A stretch of DNA of 42,639 nucleotides from assembly GCA_036897445.1 (NCBI GenBank), contig JAYMTL010000161.1:1-42639 (forward strand). The letters are read 5' to 3'. Shown one piece after another: positions 11,064 through 23,467 of the stretch. The notes below the pieces were generated by a model. The model ran no database searches. It was not told where the DNA came from and was given only the letters and a program-made list of their open reading frames with translations. How positions within the stretch are numbered: position 1 is the stretch's first letter; each line of letters begins with the position of its first letter. This DNA comes from Pelargonium tetragonum. Lineage: Eukaryota; Streptophyta; Magnoliopsida; Geraniales; Geraniaceae. The translations under genes were made by a program, and so were the position numbers.

Positions 11064-14000
11064 CTGAGCAAGTTTATTAGTTAACAAAAAACTTAGAATC
11101 TAAGGCTAGGGGCTTTCTTTCTCGAGCTGTTAGAGTAAAAAAGTCTTTCTTTTAATGTAATATCTAAAAGTACCCTTAATTCCAGAACTTATTCGTGCAG
11201 CTATTAAGGAAGAGTAGCTCCTGCGTTCCTCTGATTACAAGTGATTCCATATAGTAATAAAGTTGGGGATTCTAAAAGCCTCAAGGGGCATACCCAGGAG
11301 TGGCTAAACTATAAAGGACACTCTCTAGATAGTGCTTGGTTTTTTCTCCTATTTAATAGTATAAGCGTAATTGGGGAGACGTAAGACTTCAATAAGTGGT
11401 TTTTAAAAGAAAGATTTTTTCCTAAGTTCTTAGCTAGTTAAATAAAAAAGGAAGATTTAGAATAAAAAGTAAAGTGAAGAGTCGCTCTTTATCTGGGTGT
11501 CTCTAAAGAAATTTTAGTGGGTATAGTATCATCCAGATTTTAGTCAAGTCTTTTTAAATTAAGAAATTAATACAAGTTATGTAGGAGAAGGAGAGTTCCA
11601 CGATTAGCTAGGGTTCGATGTCTTATAGCAGCCTTAAAATTCCTAATCTTTCCTTTAATAGACAGTTTAGCAAGGATATCTTGTAAAAGATATAGCTGTA
11701 TTTGGAATATGAAAGCTCTGAATCGGAATAAGATAGCTATGAATAAGTAGAAAATATAGTTTGACTTTTGGGTTTAAGTTATAGCCCTCATTTACGGGTG
11801 TACCGGAGAGTAGGGTATCCGTGGAAAGTTCTCAAATTCCTTGCAGTTTTTAGTATTTTATATAAAAGTAATCCGTCACAAGAAAGGTCTAAAGTCTATT
11901 TTAAGTCTACCCCTTCTTGAGTTGTACTAGCGGTTAAAGCATATTTAGTGTATGCCTACTCCTTTCACTACTACCGAACTTAATGTCAGAAGAATCCAGG
12001 TAATTGGTGAAGTTTCACATGATATCAAAGCAGAAAGAAAGACAAATCTAGGCCCGGGTAGTAGAGTAAATTAGAATAACCGGATTGACAGACTGTTTTG
12101 CGTATGGTAACCGTTTTCGAGTCTTATAGTGGGGTAATAGCATAAAGAGCTAAAGAGGTCTGTTCTATATCTAAGATAAAATTCTCCAACTCCCTCCTGG
12201 GGTTTGAACTAGAAACAAAAGTTACAGTTAAGTTATAGGATGTAAACGGGGAATAGAAATTTTACATAACACGGCAATACAATAACAAAACCTAAAGTAC
12301 TCCTCTGCTTTAAAAGGATCGGGTTACTCCTTTTGGATTGATGTAGATACATAGATGGATGATGGGCCCTTGGAAGTTTAGTGTATGGGTTATAAGCGGG
12401 AGCCTCAGTGAAGCAGTTTAATTATAAAAAACCTCAATAGCTTAATTCTTTTGCTTCCTTATTATATCGGCTATACACCCTTGTCCTAAACAAGATAAAA
12501 CGGGGATTCTCCTGTTGTAAAAACAGGTGTAAACTTTCTTGATATATTTAAATTACCTTTTATCCCTATACCCGAGACTCAAGACTAAAATCCTTTTGTT
12601 TCAAAGGAACACCTTCTTCATAGAATAGCTAAGAACCCGTGAAATTTATTCAAGGTCGACTGTTAAGCAAAATTATTGGAGTAAGTTCTTAATTTTCCCC
12701 AAGTAAGCAATTAGAAAAAGGAGCAGTTTAACTTTTAACTGAGGAATATTTACTGGTCTAAACTTTAGGGTGTGGAGTTTTTGCATTGAATCCTTAGGGT
12801 TTCTGCTTAGCTCTCCAAAACAACTAAGAAGGGGATTCTAAAGTAGTAAACCCTTCAGACTTTGAATTCGGGCTAAATTTAATCCGGTAGAATTCCTATA
12901 TGTAAGTGCTTTGAGTCTATACAAAAATCGCTTTAGGCGTTTACTAAATTAGGGGGAGTCCCCTCTCTTAGCCTCATTTTAAAACTAAGCCCAGAAATCC
13001 AACCAAACCAAAGTATAAGGGCCCACTTTATATAGTTATTAGTTATTTATATTTCCTTAAAACTCCTTAAGTGCTAGACTTCCCCGATCCCATCTGATAG
13101 GTTTGATAAGGTATATGACTTAATTATTAGTTGGCGTGGGCTAGCTAAACAATGCCTAAAAAAATAACAAGGCAAACCTAAAGCTCACAAGAGCATCAAA
13201 AGCTTTCCCTTCTATTACTATTTCTTATGAATCTACCCATAAAAAAATAAGACTTTGAAACTTATCAAAGAAAACAGGAGAGGCTTCCTTTTTGTATCTA
13301 TAATTGGCCCGACTTTTTAGTCCAATCCCGAATCAGTAGAGTGCCGCTAGACACCAAATTTTAGACACCCTACAGATACAAAGAACAGAAGCCTAAATAC
13401 AACCAATAGAAACAGAGAGTAACTCACCCTTCAATATAGCTGGGTTCTTCTAAAGACTAGGAAAAAAGGATTCCCCTTTTTTATAACTGTAATTTATTCT
13501 ATAGATTTTAGAGTCTAAACTAGCACGGAGCTTACTATGGGGTCCTTTTTCAAGATGCTTTTAATTATGAATCATTCAGAGTAGAGACTCTTGGAAACAA
13601 AATACTGGCTCGAGTTTTCCTTTATATATTATTTGATATTTAAGTGGATTTTAGAAATGCTAAAAAAGCCTAAATCCTTTTTAGAATCTCTATACATATT
13701 AATAAGTAGGCCTTGGGTTATCCCGTTTTGCACAACCGACACAATAAGAATTCCTCGCGAGTTTAACTTCACTTAAACCTGAAACTAGCTAAGCTTGTTT
13801 TAATATTAATAGCCTTTAGGAAATAGAAAACCCTACTTAGAGAAAGAAATTAGGTAGCAAATTAAGATATAAGATAAATCGAAACTAGAATTACAGTAGA
13901 CAAAGGAAAGTGGAGAAAAGAAAATATGGTACGAGATACTCTTCTACGTTTTGAAGAGAAAGGGTTTGTTAATCATAATAACGGGTCCAAATTTTCCTTT

Positions 14001-15030
14001 TATAGGCCTTAGTAATTCTTGAATAGCAAAAGTGCATTACTTGGATAGGGAACTGGCAAAACTATAACTCTTTTTTAGCAGTAAACCTCAGAAAGTCCAA
14101 AGAACTGAAATGGCAAATCAAATACTATAAGTAGTACTACAAAACAGGGTCTCTCAGGTTGATTCTTATTACTTTTGAATACACGAGTATTTACCTCATC
14201 GAACACATAAAGAAGCTCCTCTAATCTAATAAGAAGAAAGCCGCCGACTTCTCCCCTCCACCACCCTTAAAAAGCTTTATTCCCAAGACAATAATCCCAA
14301 CTACAAGTGCCCACCCGTAGAATTCTACGTCCTAAAAAACCTATAGGATTCCATATCTCCCTATTTTCAAAAAGTGGCCCCGTAATACCTTGTTGTATAT
14401 GGAAAAATCCTAAAACTTTAAACTTTAAGTAAGTCCATCAGCACAGAGCTTATGATAAGTTAACTTTCCTATTTCTAAATTAATAGGACAGGGTTGTACA
14501 GAATGAGTTTCATAACGGAATCTTTGATTTCCTTTTAAGAACCTGCTCCTTGGTAAAGCTTGATCTATAATTCTTTAGTTCCGCTGTATTAATAGTAGAG
14601 GCATTACTAACCAAAAGATCACTCTAAGACTAATGAGCTCGAAATATTTTATACAAATTGTTTTTGGTTTTCTGGACTTGAACTTTCCTTTTTAAACACT
14701 GTCCTCTCGTAGTACAAGGAGCTTTATTATAAGCTGTTCCTTAGCTTGTGCCAAAACTTGTCAAGAATTATAGCTATAGAGTCAAAATACTATCCCATAC
14801 TAAAGAGAGACTCCTTTTGCCAAGACAATACCGCTTAATATCCTAGTCAAACCCTCTACCCCTGATAAGTGACAGCCTTCCTTAATTTCAATTTAATAGG
14901 GAATTCTAGGAAATACTTACTACCAGGAGGACTAGACTTTAAAATTCTGTATTAGGTATTCTCTATTAACCAACACGAGCATTTACTTTATAAACATACT
15001 TTTAAAGCACTCGGAAGCTCAGAGGTTTTG
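11064..15030. other. Gene-free AT-rich DNA
   Basis: No gene is supported. The only forward ATG frame over 60 codons (13,591-13,776, 61 codons) shows no domain. GGGCCC occurs at 12,364 and 13,019. A C-rich patch without a clear motif lies near 14,250-14,270. Nothing else was recognised. Confidence 0.65.
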
Positions 15031-15054
15031 GGGTCCCTAGTAGGGGGAGGACCC
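15031..15054 (+). repeat. Nested G/C palindrome
   Basis: GGGTCC at 15,031-15,036 pairs with GGACCC at 15,049-15,054. Inside lies CCCTAGTAGGG, itself a palindrome with a one-base centre. It is the most compact example of the G-run/C-run mini-palindromes scattered through the window. Confidence 0.5.
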
Positions 15055-15085
15055 TTTATGAGTTATAAAGGAAAATAAAGCTAAG

Positions 15086-15164
15086 CAGCAAGGTAATGTA
15101 ATTAAGAAGGAATATTAGTCCGTTTTATATATTAAAGGGAATACTTTCTTAATTACATTACCTT
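15086..15164 (+). repeat. 19-bp perfect hairpin made from the dispersed repeat
   Basis: AAGGTAATGTAATTAAGAA at 15,090-15,108 is perfectly complementary to 15,146-15,164, leaving a 37-base loop. One further G-T and one G-C pair can extend the stem inward. The left arm with its upstream CAG (15,086-15,104) is an exact copy of the 19-mer at 5,213-5,231. A stem of this length in otherwise unique DNA suggests two inverted copies of one element end, or a very short foldback element. No T-run terminator and no adjacent gene are present. Confidence 0.75.
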
Positions 15165-16561
15165 TTTCCGGATACTCCAGTTTTCAGATTAGTACTAAAT
15201 TAAGTTTAGCTTCCTTTCCCAGAGTCTTTATACTAAATTATAGGGGTTTCGAAGAATCAATTAGATAGTTTTAGTAGATAAGTGTAATAGAGCAAGGATT
15301 CCTCGTAAAATTCTACTTGAGTAGAATATTCTTACCCGTATGCATCGTGTACAAAGCCTTATATTTTATAATATTGAACCCTTTCCAGGGACCCCAATCT
15401 TATATGAGTTTTCACGAAGGGATCCCCTTATGGGTTATCTTTATATACCAGGTCATCATCAATTCCAAGATTTGCTCCATAGGACCCTCCTTCTATAGCG
15501 TAACTCTAAAAGGAGATATATGACTCACTTACATACATGAAAAAAGCAAAAGTAGAAGCTTTAAAAAGGCTTTTTTGTAATAGGTACCTTTATCCTGAAT
15601 TCACTAATTAGAATACCGGGTCCCGCTAGAACTGAAGTAAGGAGAAGACTCTTATATATACGAGTTTCCGACACTCAAAAGATAACAAATTTCTAACATT
15701 AAAATTGGAATGTTCTCGTTAAGGCTGAGTGTATCGATTACGGAGAAACCCCTTAGACTTTAGAAGTTTAGCCTAAGTATTTGAATTGGTACCAGCATTA
15801 TAGGACCGGCAAATCTATCTTCATAAAGATCCAAATAAAGTGAATTTTAGGAGTAAGAGAGCAAGCCAAGAAACTACGTTATTAGGTTTCCAATTATATT
15901 GCTGTTAAAACTTGTTGTCTTTTCTTTATGGATTCCCTATTACTAGAATCTGCTATTTCATTTAAAAGAAGTAAGTAAAATGTTCCGCGGTTAAATCACT
16001 AGTTTCTTGGAATTAAGCTCGCTTACATAACTCTAAAATAACTTTTCAAATAAAACAGGATTTCAAAGAAGTTGAACCCAAGTCTGCCTTTAGTGTAAGA
16101 GCACTTTTCGAGAAAGCCAACAAGGATAAATAGACTAAAGTTAGATGCCCCGTGCTGAGGTAGTCAACCGGAAACCTATTCGTAGATTCAGGGATCCTTT
16201 TGAACCTCAAAAGCAACCCTAGTTTAGAAAGGGTATTGCGAAGAGTATGAAAGGTATTTAAAAAGGGCAGATAGAGCTTCTAAGAAAGTTAAGAGAAAAG
16301 GTATAAGGGCCCTAAGAAGTTACAGAATAGCGAGGAAGAAAGCAGCAGGTGCAGGGGGTACGGAAACAATAAGGGTAAGAAGTAGATTAGTTATAGTTTT
16401 TCCCTTTTTTAAGGAGGAATTTTCTATAACCTATAACAAAGTAGCTGGGATTTCCCTCATTTTGAATTATAAGGGCTTAAAACCTTGTTACTTTATAAAG
16501 CGAGAATCCTTTTTGGAGTAGGGTTTCCTAGGAGTTTCACTTTTAAGTAGTAAAGTTCTCC
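15165..16561. other. Gene-free AT-rich DNA
   Basis: A 68-codon forward frame at 15,317-15,523 has no recognisable domain and is not called. A purine-rich patch at 16,250-16,462 again has no TGA in any forward frame. AGGGCCCT lies at 16,306-16,313. Nothing else was recognised. Confidence 0.6.
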
Positions 16562-16640
16562 AGTCAGCTTTCTGATTTGAACAAAGGGAGGCTTCTTTAT
16601 GCTCCCTGATATGCTCTACCAATTAGTTACTAAAGGGCCG
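16562..16640 (-). tRNA. Decayed tRNA-like sequence
   Basis: Read on the minus strand, AATTGGTAGAGCAT (about 16,609-16,622) matches the D-loop and 3' D-stem of many tRNAs, including the Lys type. Downstream, CTTTG-TTCAAAT-CAGAA is a canonical seven-base T-loop with four of five stem pairs. Between them AGGGAG and CTCCCT form a six-pair stem, but its 11-base loop is too large for an anticodon loop. The spacing from D-arm to T-loop is about three bases too long. The acceptor strands do not pair. It is a relic at best. Confidence 0.3.
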
Positions 16641-17817
16641 GCCAGAAATGCAAAAAGAAGTCTTTCTTCTTATGTTCTTATGCTTGCTTCCCGAATCTAG
16701 GATTTAGTTAGATAGTCGGCCTTCTTCCTTGAGTTTTTAAAAAGTTCGCTGTTCTAAAGAAAGAGGGAATTTCTAGTAATAAAGAAAAGTAAATAGAAAA
16801 ACACATGAGAAGTCCTATACCGGGATAGGGTTCCTTTAAGGTTTGCTAGAGCTAGGTGTTCTTGAGTTTGTACGCTTAGGATAAACAAATCTAGAAAGTC
16901 TTAATTTCAATAGAAAGGGGAGTCTTTCTTTTCTTATTCTTGGTTTAAGGCAAGGTAAAAGAGCAGATCTAAAGTCGTCCAAATTCGGATCGGAGAAGTT
17001 GTCTTTACCTTTTTACTACCCCTTTTTTGTATGGATACTACTCTATAAAATCCCAATTTACACAACAACAACCTTGAATTACCTATTAGGAATATTTAAA
17101 AACTAGGAAACTCTTTTATTCTTTCTTTTAAGGGATCTCTTTAAAAATCTTTATGGTTTTGATTTTCGAACTTATTTCCTTGTTGCTAGTTAGGTTAAGT
17201 CTTACTTTTTAATGACTTGGTCTTATGGACTACTAAATACAGGACCCTCTCAAATCAAGCCCTAGTAAGTTAAATAAGGTGCGAAGCCCTTTTACTAAAG
17301 ATTTTGACTAATAGGAAAGTCATATTGAATTTTGGAATATTTCAGTTACACTTGGAAACCTGAATTAGTAAAGTTTGTTAGCTAGAAAATCCCTCTTATT
17401 ATATAACAAAATGAGAGCCATATATTCCCACTACTCCGGTCAATTTTTTTAATATAAGCATCACGCAAAGGAATCTATTGAGACTCTTACTTTACTTGTT
17501 CTAAGAAACCCATGACTTTTTAATATTCCCTAATTCTGATAAGAATTTAAATAAGTGTACCCCTATTAGAGCTTTCCCCTAAGCTTGCATCTAGGTTTTG
17601 AAGACTTGAATTTTCTTTTCTATTTATAAAAAGTAAGCAACAAAAGCGCAATGCCATTCAAGTATTAGAAAAGCATCTTATTCTATTTAAGGGTAACTCT
17701 AAGTTAGTAAGGAACCCTCTATTATTTTTAACACTTTAAATAGTTAAAACTCTTCCCAAAATAGTCTTTTATTTAGTTAAGGAATTTTCGTTAACGGATA
17801 TTCGCGAATAAATTGGT

Positions 17818-18036
17818 ATGTTGTACTTATTCCTTATGGAAATTCCCTTATACTATCAAAGTAATTCCAGGATAGCTAGTCAAAATGGAATATCATTCTA
17901 TTTTTTCTATTCATTCCTGGGGGCCCTTGCTATAAAAAGTGAGGGCTTAGTTACAGAAGAGTTTATTACCCAACCCCTGCTTGAACAAGGGCAAAACACT
18001 CGAGGTTGCCCCAGGACAGGACCTCCTTTAATTTAA
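17818..18036 (+). pseudogene. Small open frame, doubtful
   Basis: The frame has 72 codons from ATG. The N-terminal two thirds are hydrophobic and aromatic, as any T-rich DNA would give. The last 30 residues are different: polar, with Glu, Gln, Gly and Pro (EGLVTEEFITQPLLEQGQN), and encoded with intact CAA and GAA codons, in contrast to the TAA/TAG-rich surroundings. No family was recognised and no ribosome-binding or splice context can be claimed. It may be a chance frame overlapping a less mutated patch. Confidence 0.15.
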
Positions 18037-18797
18037 TTATAGAGTCTTAATTTAACTTCCCAATTCCTGACAGCTAAAATGAAAAAAGGAGTAGAGGTAG
18101 ACCTAATGTTATAATATAACACTGAAGCCGGGGCGTCTAGTAAAGGCCTCAAAAATCTTTATCTCAAGTCTCGCTTTTGCTGCTATTGGGGCACTAATCT
18201 AAAGTATTCTTTAAGTTGATAAGGATATGGTCATAAGTGAATTGATCGTGGTATAGAAAAATTGGTCCGATAAACTAAGGTAAACTATATAGTACAAATC
18301 CTTTTTTAGGGCGATATAGAGTTGGTAGGTTTTAGTTTTTACTTAATAAACTAAGGACGCGTGATCCGCAATAGTTGTACCCAGAAGCCGGATATATCAT
18401 TTTATATCTTATATAGAAAGTAACCCTGTCTTGCTGAAGATCCTGTTTTTATCCTTGGAATAAGCGATTCCTTTTATAACTCTTACGGAATTTTCTGAAT
18501 CAAGGGCAATGAAATATCTGTAAAGCGCTCTTGATGTCAATTTTACCAGCTCCCTATGCCCAATCACCATGAAAAGGAGTTACATAGACATGGTTCAAAA
18601 CCGTTCTTAGATAGTAGAAATAGGAATACGATACTTAAAGAATGATAATTCCTGAAACAAGTTTGACTCTTCTATGGAGGAGCATATCCTTTACCAAACT
18701 ACACCCCCTTTTCGTTCAGAGCTATAACTAACCTTTACCGGATCCTTGACTATTTGGTTTTTTGGTATTGGTTTTCTGTTGTGTCTATTACCTTGAT

Positions 18798-18845
18798 AAA
18801 AGCTTGACTTTGGTAAGAATTGTAAAATAGATAGGTCAAGCTTTT
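18798..18845 (+). repeat. 11-bp perfect inverted repeat
   Basis: AAAAGCTTGAC at 18,798-18,808 pairs exactly with GTCAAGCTTTT at 18,835-18,845 across a 26-base spacer. One G-T and one A-T pair extend it inward. ACCTT near 18,790 and AAGGT near 18,855 add an outer pairing block. No gene is adjacent. Confidence 0.55.
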
Positions 18846-20694
18846 CAATTACTAAGGTTTCTGGTTACTTATATAATAGTGACTAACAAAGCTAGCCTTC
18901 TTAAAAAATAGGTATATCTTTCTTATTTGTACTAATTTACATACAAGGAGTTCTTGTAAACAGTATAAATAGAAACATACCCTACTGCAGAAGCTTCACT
19001 TTTGTCTTTGTATTTTAAAAAGTAGTTTTAGAATTGGGTTAATCATAAGTTGGGTTACCAATACTTTAAGTTAATGCTTACTAAAAATGTATTTACTCAG
19101 AGGGGTCCTTAACTTTATTAACGAGGCTCCCCCTGACCAGTTTGTTCGAAATTATCTTGCAACTTCATTTGAGTTGAGGATTCCTCTTAGATGAGGTCTA
19201 TTCCAGGCATTAGCGAAAGGCATTTCTTTATAGAGAAGGGAATAATCCTGTAATTTAGATCTCTTATTGTCACCTATTTTTAACTCGATCTTAAAACTCG
19301 GTTGAAGATAGTGGAATCCCAGAGATACCTTGTAGAATAACAGACTTTAAGCATAATAGTTGCCTAGTACTTAGGTAGATTTTAATTTGGATACTGTGTA
19401 ACCGGAAAAATCTCAAATAGCTTTAGAATTTATTTAGTTTTGGGGTCATAAGGAGCCTCTGCCAATTTAGTTGTGATTATTATTTCTTGTTTTTATTCCT
19501 ATCCTGCGATACTATGTTCTCACAGTGTTCTGGACACGTGTTCCCAATACTAAAAGGATTCACCAATCATAGAGGAGGCTCGGTTTGAGGACTTGATCAT
19601 AAGGGTAGTATACTGTTTTTAAATAGCAATATCCTAACTTGAATCTAAATACTTGTGAATTTCTAAACTAGAAATAGAATCCATAAGCTTTTTTTTTTGA
19701 AAAGACCTTAGTGGCTAGAAACTACTCGGCCCTATTATAAAGAATCCGTAATAAAGTAGGAACTTATTTACAATTATTTAAATCAAATCATCGATACAAA
19801 AAAAAGTAAAGTGAGCGAACTTGAGGTTCTCTGGTCAGCCTCTTGGATCTTGATGAATTGCTTAGTAATATAGTACGAACGGAAGGACCACCTTAAGATT
19901 TTACACCCTTAGAAATGGCAGCTTTATTTAGGATCTTTTGGTCTTTTTTTAAGGCTATTTCAAGAACAAGGAACTCCCCTTTCCCGTACTACAGCTACTG
20001 ATACTGGGCAGGGCTGGGATAGATAAAGGCAACAATTTCGAGAAAGATAGGGCAAAAGAAGAAGAATATATTGGGACAAATCTTATTTACAGCAGTACTC
20101 TTTTACAGAATATACAAAGAAGGATACTTTATTTAAGTTTGGTACAAAGCTAAGTTGATTTGACTCTTGGTGTATTTGAGAATACGAGAGATTTTTTTTG
20201 TTTAAGGATCCTAAGAAGTACACATTAATTAGTCTAGTATGCTTTTTGAAAAAGAATTTCTACCGAGTTTTATAGCATAACAAGGATTCTTGCTTGTAAA
20301 CTAGATGACCATTTCCTATAGTTGTGTAAAATAGGGTAAAATACTACAGCATTGCGTAGTGATAAAGGTTTCTTGTCTTGGAAGAAACGGGGGCACCTAA
20401 TCTAATAGTGTGTATAGTAAACTTGTTATATTAGCAGCAACTATTTAGATAAGAAGGGGCAATTCGGGTTTGTTAAAAAAAGAGAAAAGGATTAACTCTA
20501 TGTCTATGCTCGACAACAAAGGCATTGCTTCTAATACCTTCGAAGCTATCTAGGTAACTAGGTATTCCTTTTTCCTTAATCTAGATTAAAAATGTTTATT
20601 TAACGCAGTACACCCGTTAAATTATTCGTGGATTGGCTAAAGCAAGGATTGTATCTTTTATTTCCTTGATAATAAAACAACTTATTATCATACT

Positions 20695-20766
20695 CTTTTT
20701 TTAGTTTGGCTGGATAGAACAACGCTGCCGTAAGTTGGGGTTGCAGGTTCAAGTCCTATCATCCTT
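20695..20766 (+). tRNA. Decayed tRNA with canonical geometry
   Basis: U8-A9 (20,702-20,703) precede a D-stem GTTT/GAAC that pairs fully with one G-U, around a nine-base loop containing GG. Exactly 22 bases follow, as expected for base 26, a 17-base anticodon arm and a four-base variable loop. Next comes the T-arm GCAGG-TTCAAGT-CCTAT, with four of five stem pairs (one G-U) and a standard loop. The TGGATAGAACAAC and GCAGGTTCAAGTCCT blocks resemble Arg-type tRNAs of bacterial and organellar kind. The anticodon stem is largely unpaired and the anticodon cannot be read. The 5' acceptor strand has become a T-run that does not pair with CATCCTT. This is the best-supported tRNA relic in the window. 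Confidence 0.5.
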
Positions 20767-23467
20767 ATATCAGGCTTTCAATTGTAGTTAAGTAGTTTAG
20801 GGTTTTTTATTACTACTTACTTATCCAAGCATTCCTCCTAATACTCTTTTACAGAAATTTTTCTTGTTTAAGGTCTCTTTTTTTGTAAACGTAAATTAGA
20901 GTCTCTGCGTTGTATATGAAATGCTCTTGAATTTATGTTGCTTGTAATTCCTTAGTGAATAATTACTAGATTCTAATAAGTCTTAAAACGAGCATTAGAA
21001 AATTCCGAACCTTATAGGAAACCCTTTCACCTGTTTAGTAGGCTTATAATTTGGGCTGGAAGCATAAATAGACAGACGCGCCGGTAATAGCATACAAGTA
21101 GCTACATTCGGGTTTTCGAGAAAAAGACTAAAATCTCTGTGGAAGTAAAGGTTAGGAGTCTCCTGCTAGCTATTGTTGTATTTAAGAAAAAGGAAGATCT
21201 TTACTAACTAGGGCCCTCTTCCTAAGCTGTATTGAAAATTTTCGAGTTTCATTCTTGGGATTTGAGATATTGCTACTAAAGGGGTTCAAAAGTCTTAAAG
21301 CGAGTAAAATCTAACAATAGAATTTTCTTTCTTATAAAAGTGCGTACCCAAGCTAAAGATAGCTTTTTGGGATTCTTGAAAAGACAGATTACCCATATTC
21401 AAGAAAGATTCAGACTCCTATATAATTAATACTTGTAAAAAGACTAAAACTATTAAAAATGTTTAAGTCAAACTCTCCTCAAGGCAACTTAACTAATTAG
21501 AAATGCAGGGGTCATTCCAAATCTCGATAGTAAGTAAATCTCAAGTTCTAAAAACTTATCATTAAGTTGACAACAAACAAGATACCGGGATTCACTCGAT
21601 TTGAACCTTTATAAGTAAAACCCCATTGATCAAGAAAAATAAGAGATTCTAATTTTAGTAAACGGAATTTTTATTTAGTAATTAAGGAAAAAGCAAAGAG
21701 AAAACATAGATAATGAAGGCTTCCTAGGGTGGTTAAGAAATCCTTACAGAAAACCTAGAGCTACTAAAAGTTAGTAAATATCAAGGACGTTGAGGATTAG
21801 CTCTGTATATTGCGTACTTCTTTAGGAGCCTTTAGGAATTAGGAAAGATTGATTTATAACTAAAAAGAAACCTTTACCTTTTTAGAATTAGAACCATCTG
21901 AAAAGGTTGAAATGTACAAACTAAGATACCTATAAACCAGTTTCGTTATTCTAGATAGTTCGAGGTTATCTGATTTCATCCTCAATCGGTAGATGTCTTT
22001 GCCCTGTATAAAGGGATGCATATCTTATCTTTTTCGTGAATTAAGACTTTAATATGGGTATATAATAGAAGCCTGTACTGAAATTGAAACTTTAATTACA
22101 TCTTTTTAACCTAAGGTTAACCTGTACTTATAGCCCAATTAACCTAATCCGTTGATAAATTTCCAAAACCGAACCTGATTGATACCAAGGGCGCTCCTTT
22201 ATTAGGATTATTCTAGCTTTTAAATATTTATACTATACTTCCTCTGCCTAGATTAAACCGGGTTTCTTTCCTATATTACTTTACTTTTCTAAGTGAGTAA
22301 CTTAAGAATCTTATTTAACACGGTATGATATAGCTTTTTAAGTGCTCGCAGGTGCAAAATATCTTCGAAGAATTATACAAGCTTCACTTACCTGTAAATA
22401 ATTAGAATAAGTAGGGAACCCCTTCTCGGAAGAGAGAGTATATAAGGGTTCTATAGTTTTGAAAAGGGGTACTCGTTTTAGCTGTAAATCACAAAATGTC
22501 AGTACAATACTACTAGATAATATGCATTCCTATTAAGCTTGGGGTCTTGTGAGCAAAAAGGGAGCCGTATGAAAAATTCTTCTTGATACTTTGTAAATAC
22601 CTATTGATTGAAACCTGGAAAAAGAAATTGCTCCTGGATTCCAATATTCCAATTCTATACTGTCTAAATCTTCCTATGCGAGCTAAACTATTCTAACCTT
22701 TCTTCTTTGGAGTTCCTCGCTTAAAAACCTTGCTTTGGCCTCAATTTGGAGTTGTGTCATAGAAATAAGGGTCCCTGACTAAGTCAAATACACCTAACGG
22801 ATTTAATCGAGCTGCAGAATCTTAAGTATATACTTTTTGCTTAGTCCTTTTCTAAAAGTAAATTAAAAAATCGAACTTGAGTCTAGGATAAAACGTATTC
22901 TCAAAAGCAAATACAGGAGCAATTCCCCTTACTTATAGCTGTAGAGAACTTCCTCACGTATACCTTATACCAAAAGAATCCATATTGAAGCAGAGGGGTA
23001 CACAAGCTTAGGCAAATGGACTTTAAATTCCTGTAAACTTACATCTGGGAGTGACAAGGTCTTGCTGTTTTAGAATCTCCCCTACTTACTTAAAAACTAG
23101 ATCAGTAAGAATAAAACTTTCACTTGTTGACTTCATTACTGAAATTCCTTGCTTTAGCTCTCTTATTCCTTAAAAAAATCTTTAACCAGAATACAAGAAT
23201 TCTAATCCCACACCATAAAAAAATACAAGAGAGATTCTTTAAAAAACCAGCACAGGAAACTGAGTTCAAGTCACAAAGTATACAGTAAAACACTTCTTTT
23301 ATTCTCTGTAATAATAGAACGTAAACAGAGGAACACAAAAGCGGCTCTACTTTCTTACTTTAGAACCTCTTAATGAGATTTTTGGCATAAAAGGTCTACT
23401 ATACCTCTTTTGTATATACTTTAAATAAGTTAAGTATCTACTATGCTTTTCCCCTGTTTACTTTTTC
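20767..23467. other. Gene-free AT-rich DNA
   Basis: No gene is supported. The only frame over 60 codons is 23,120-23,338 on the minus strand (72 codons), without any domain. AGGGCCCT lies at 21,210-21,217. GAGCCGTATG near 22,562 resembles the start of group II intron domain V but lacks the rest. Nothing else was recognised. Confidence 0.6.

Larger units (their letters stand above)
16641..20694. other. Gene-free AT-rich DNA
   Basis: No gene is supported. A forward 72-codon frame at 17,818-18,036 ends in a CpA-rich part with several CAA and CAG codons (17,930-18,030) and may be a small preserved patch. GGGCCC at 17,921 lies inside it. A long inverted repeat sits at 18,798-18,845. Nothing else was recognised. 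Confidence 0.6.

Noticed and set aside
22555-22600. GAGCCGTATG, like the 5' strand of group II intron domain V
   Set aside because: The catalytic partner strand with GTACGGTTC is missing downstream. A ten-base match alone is not enough.
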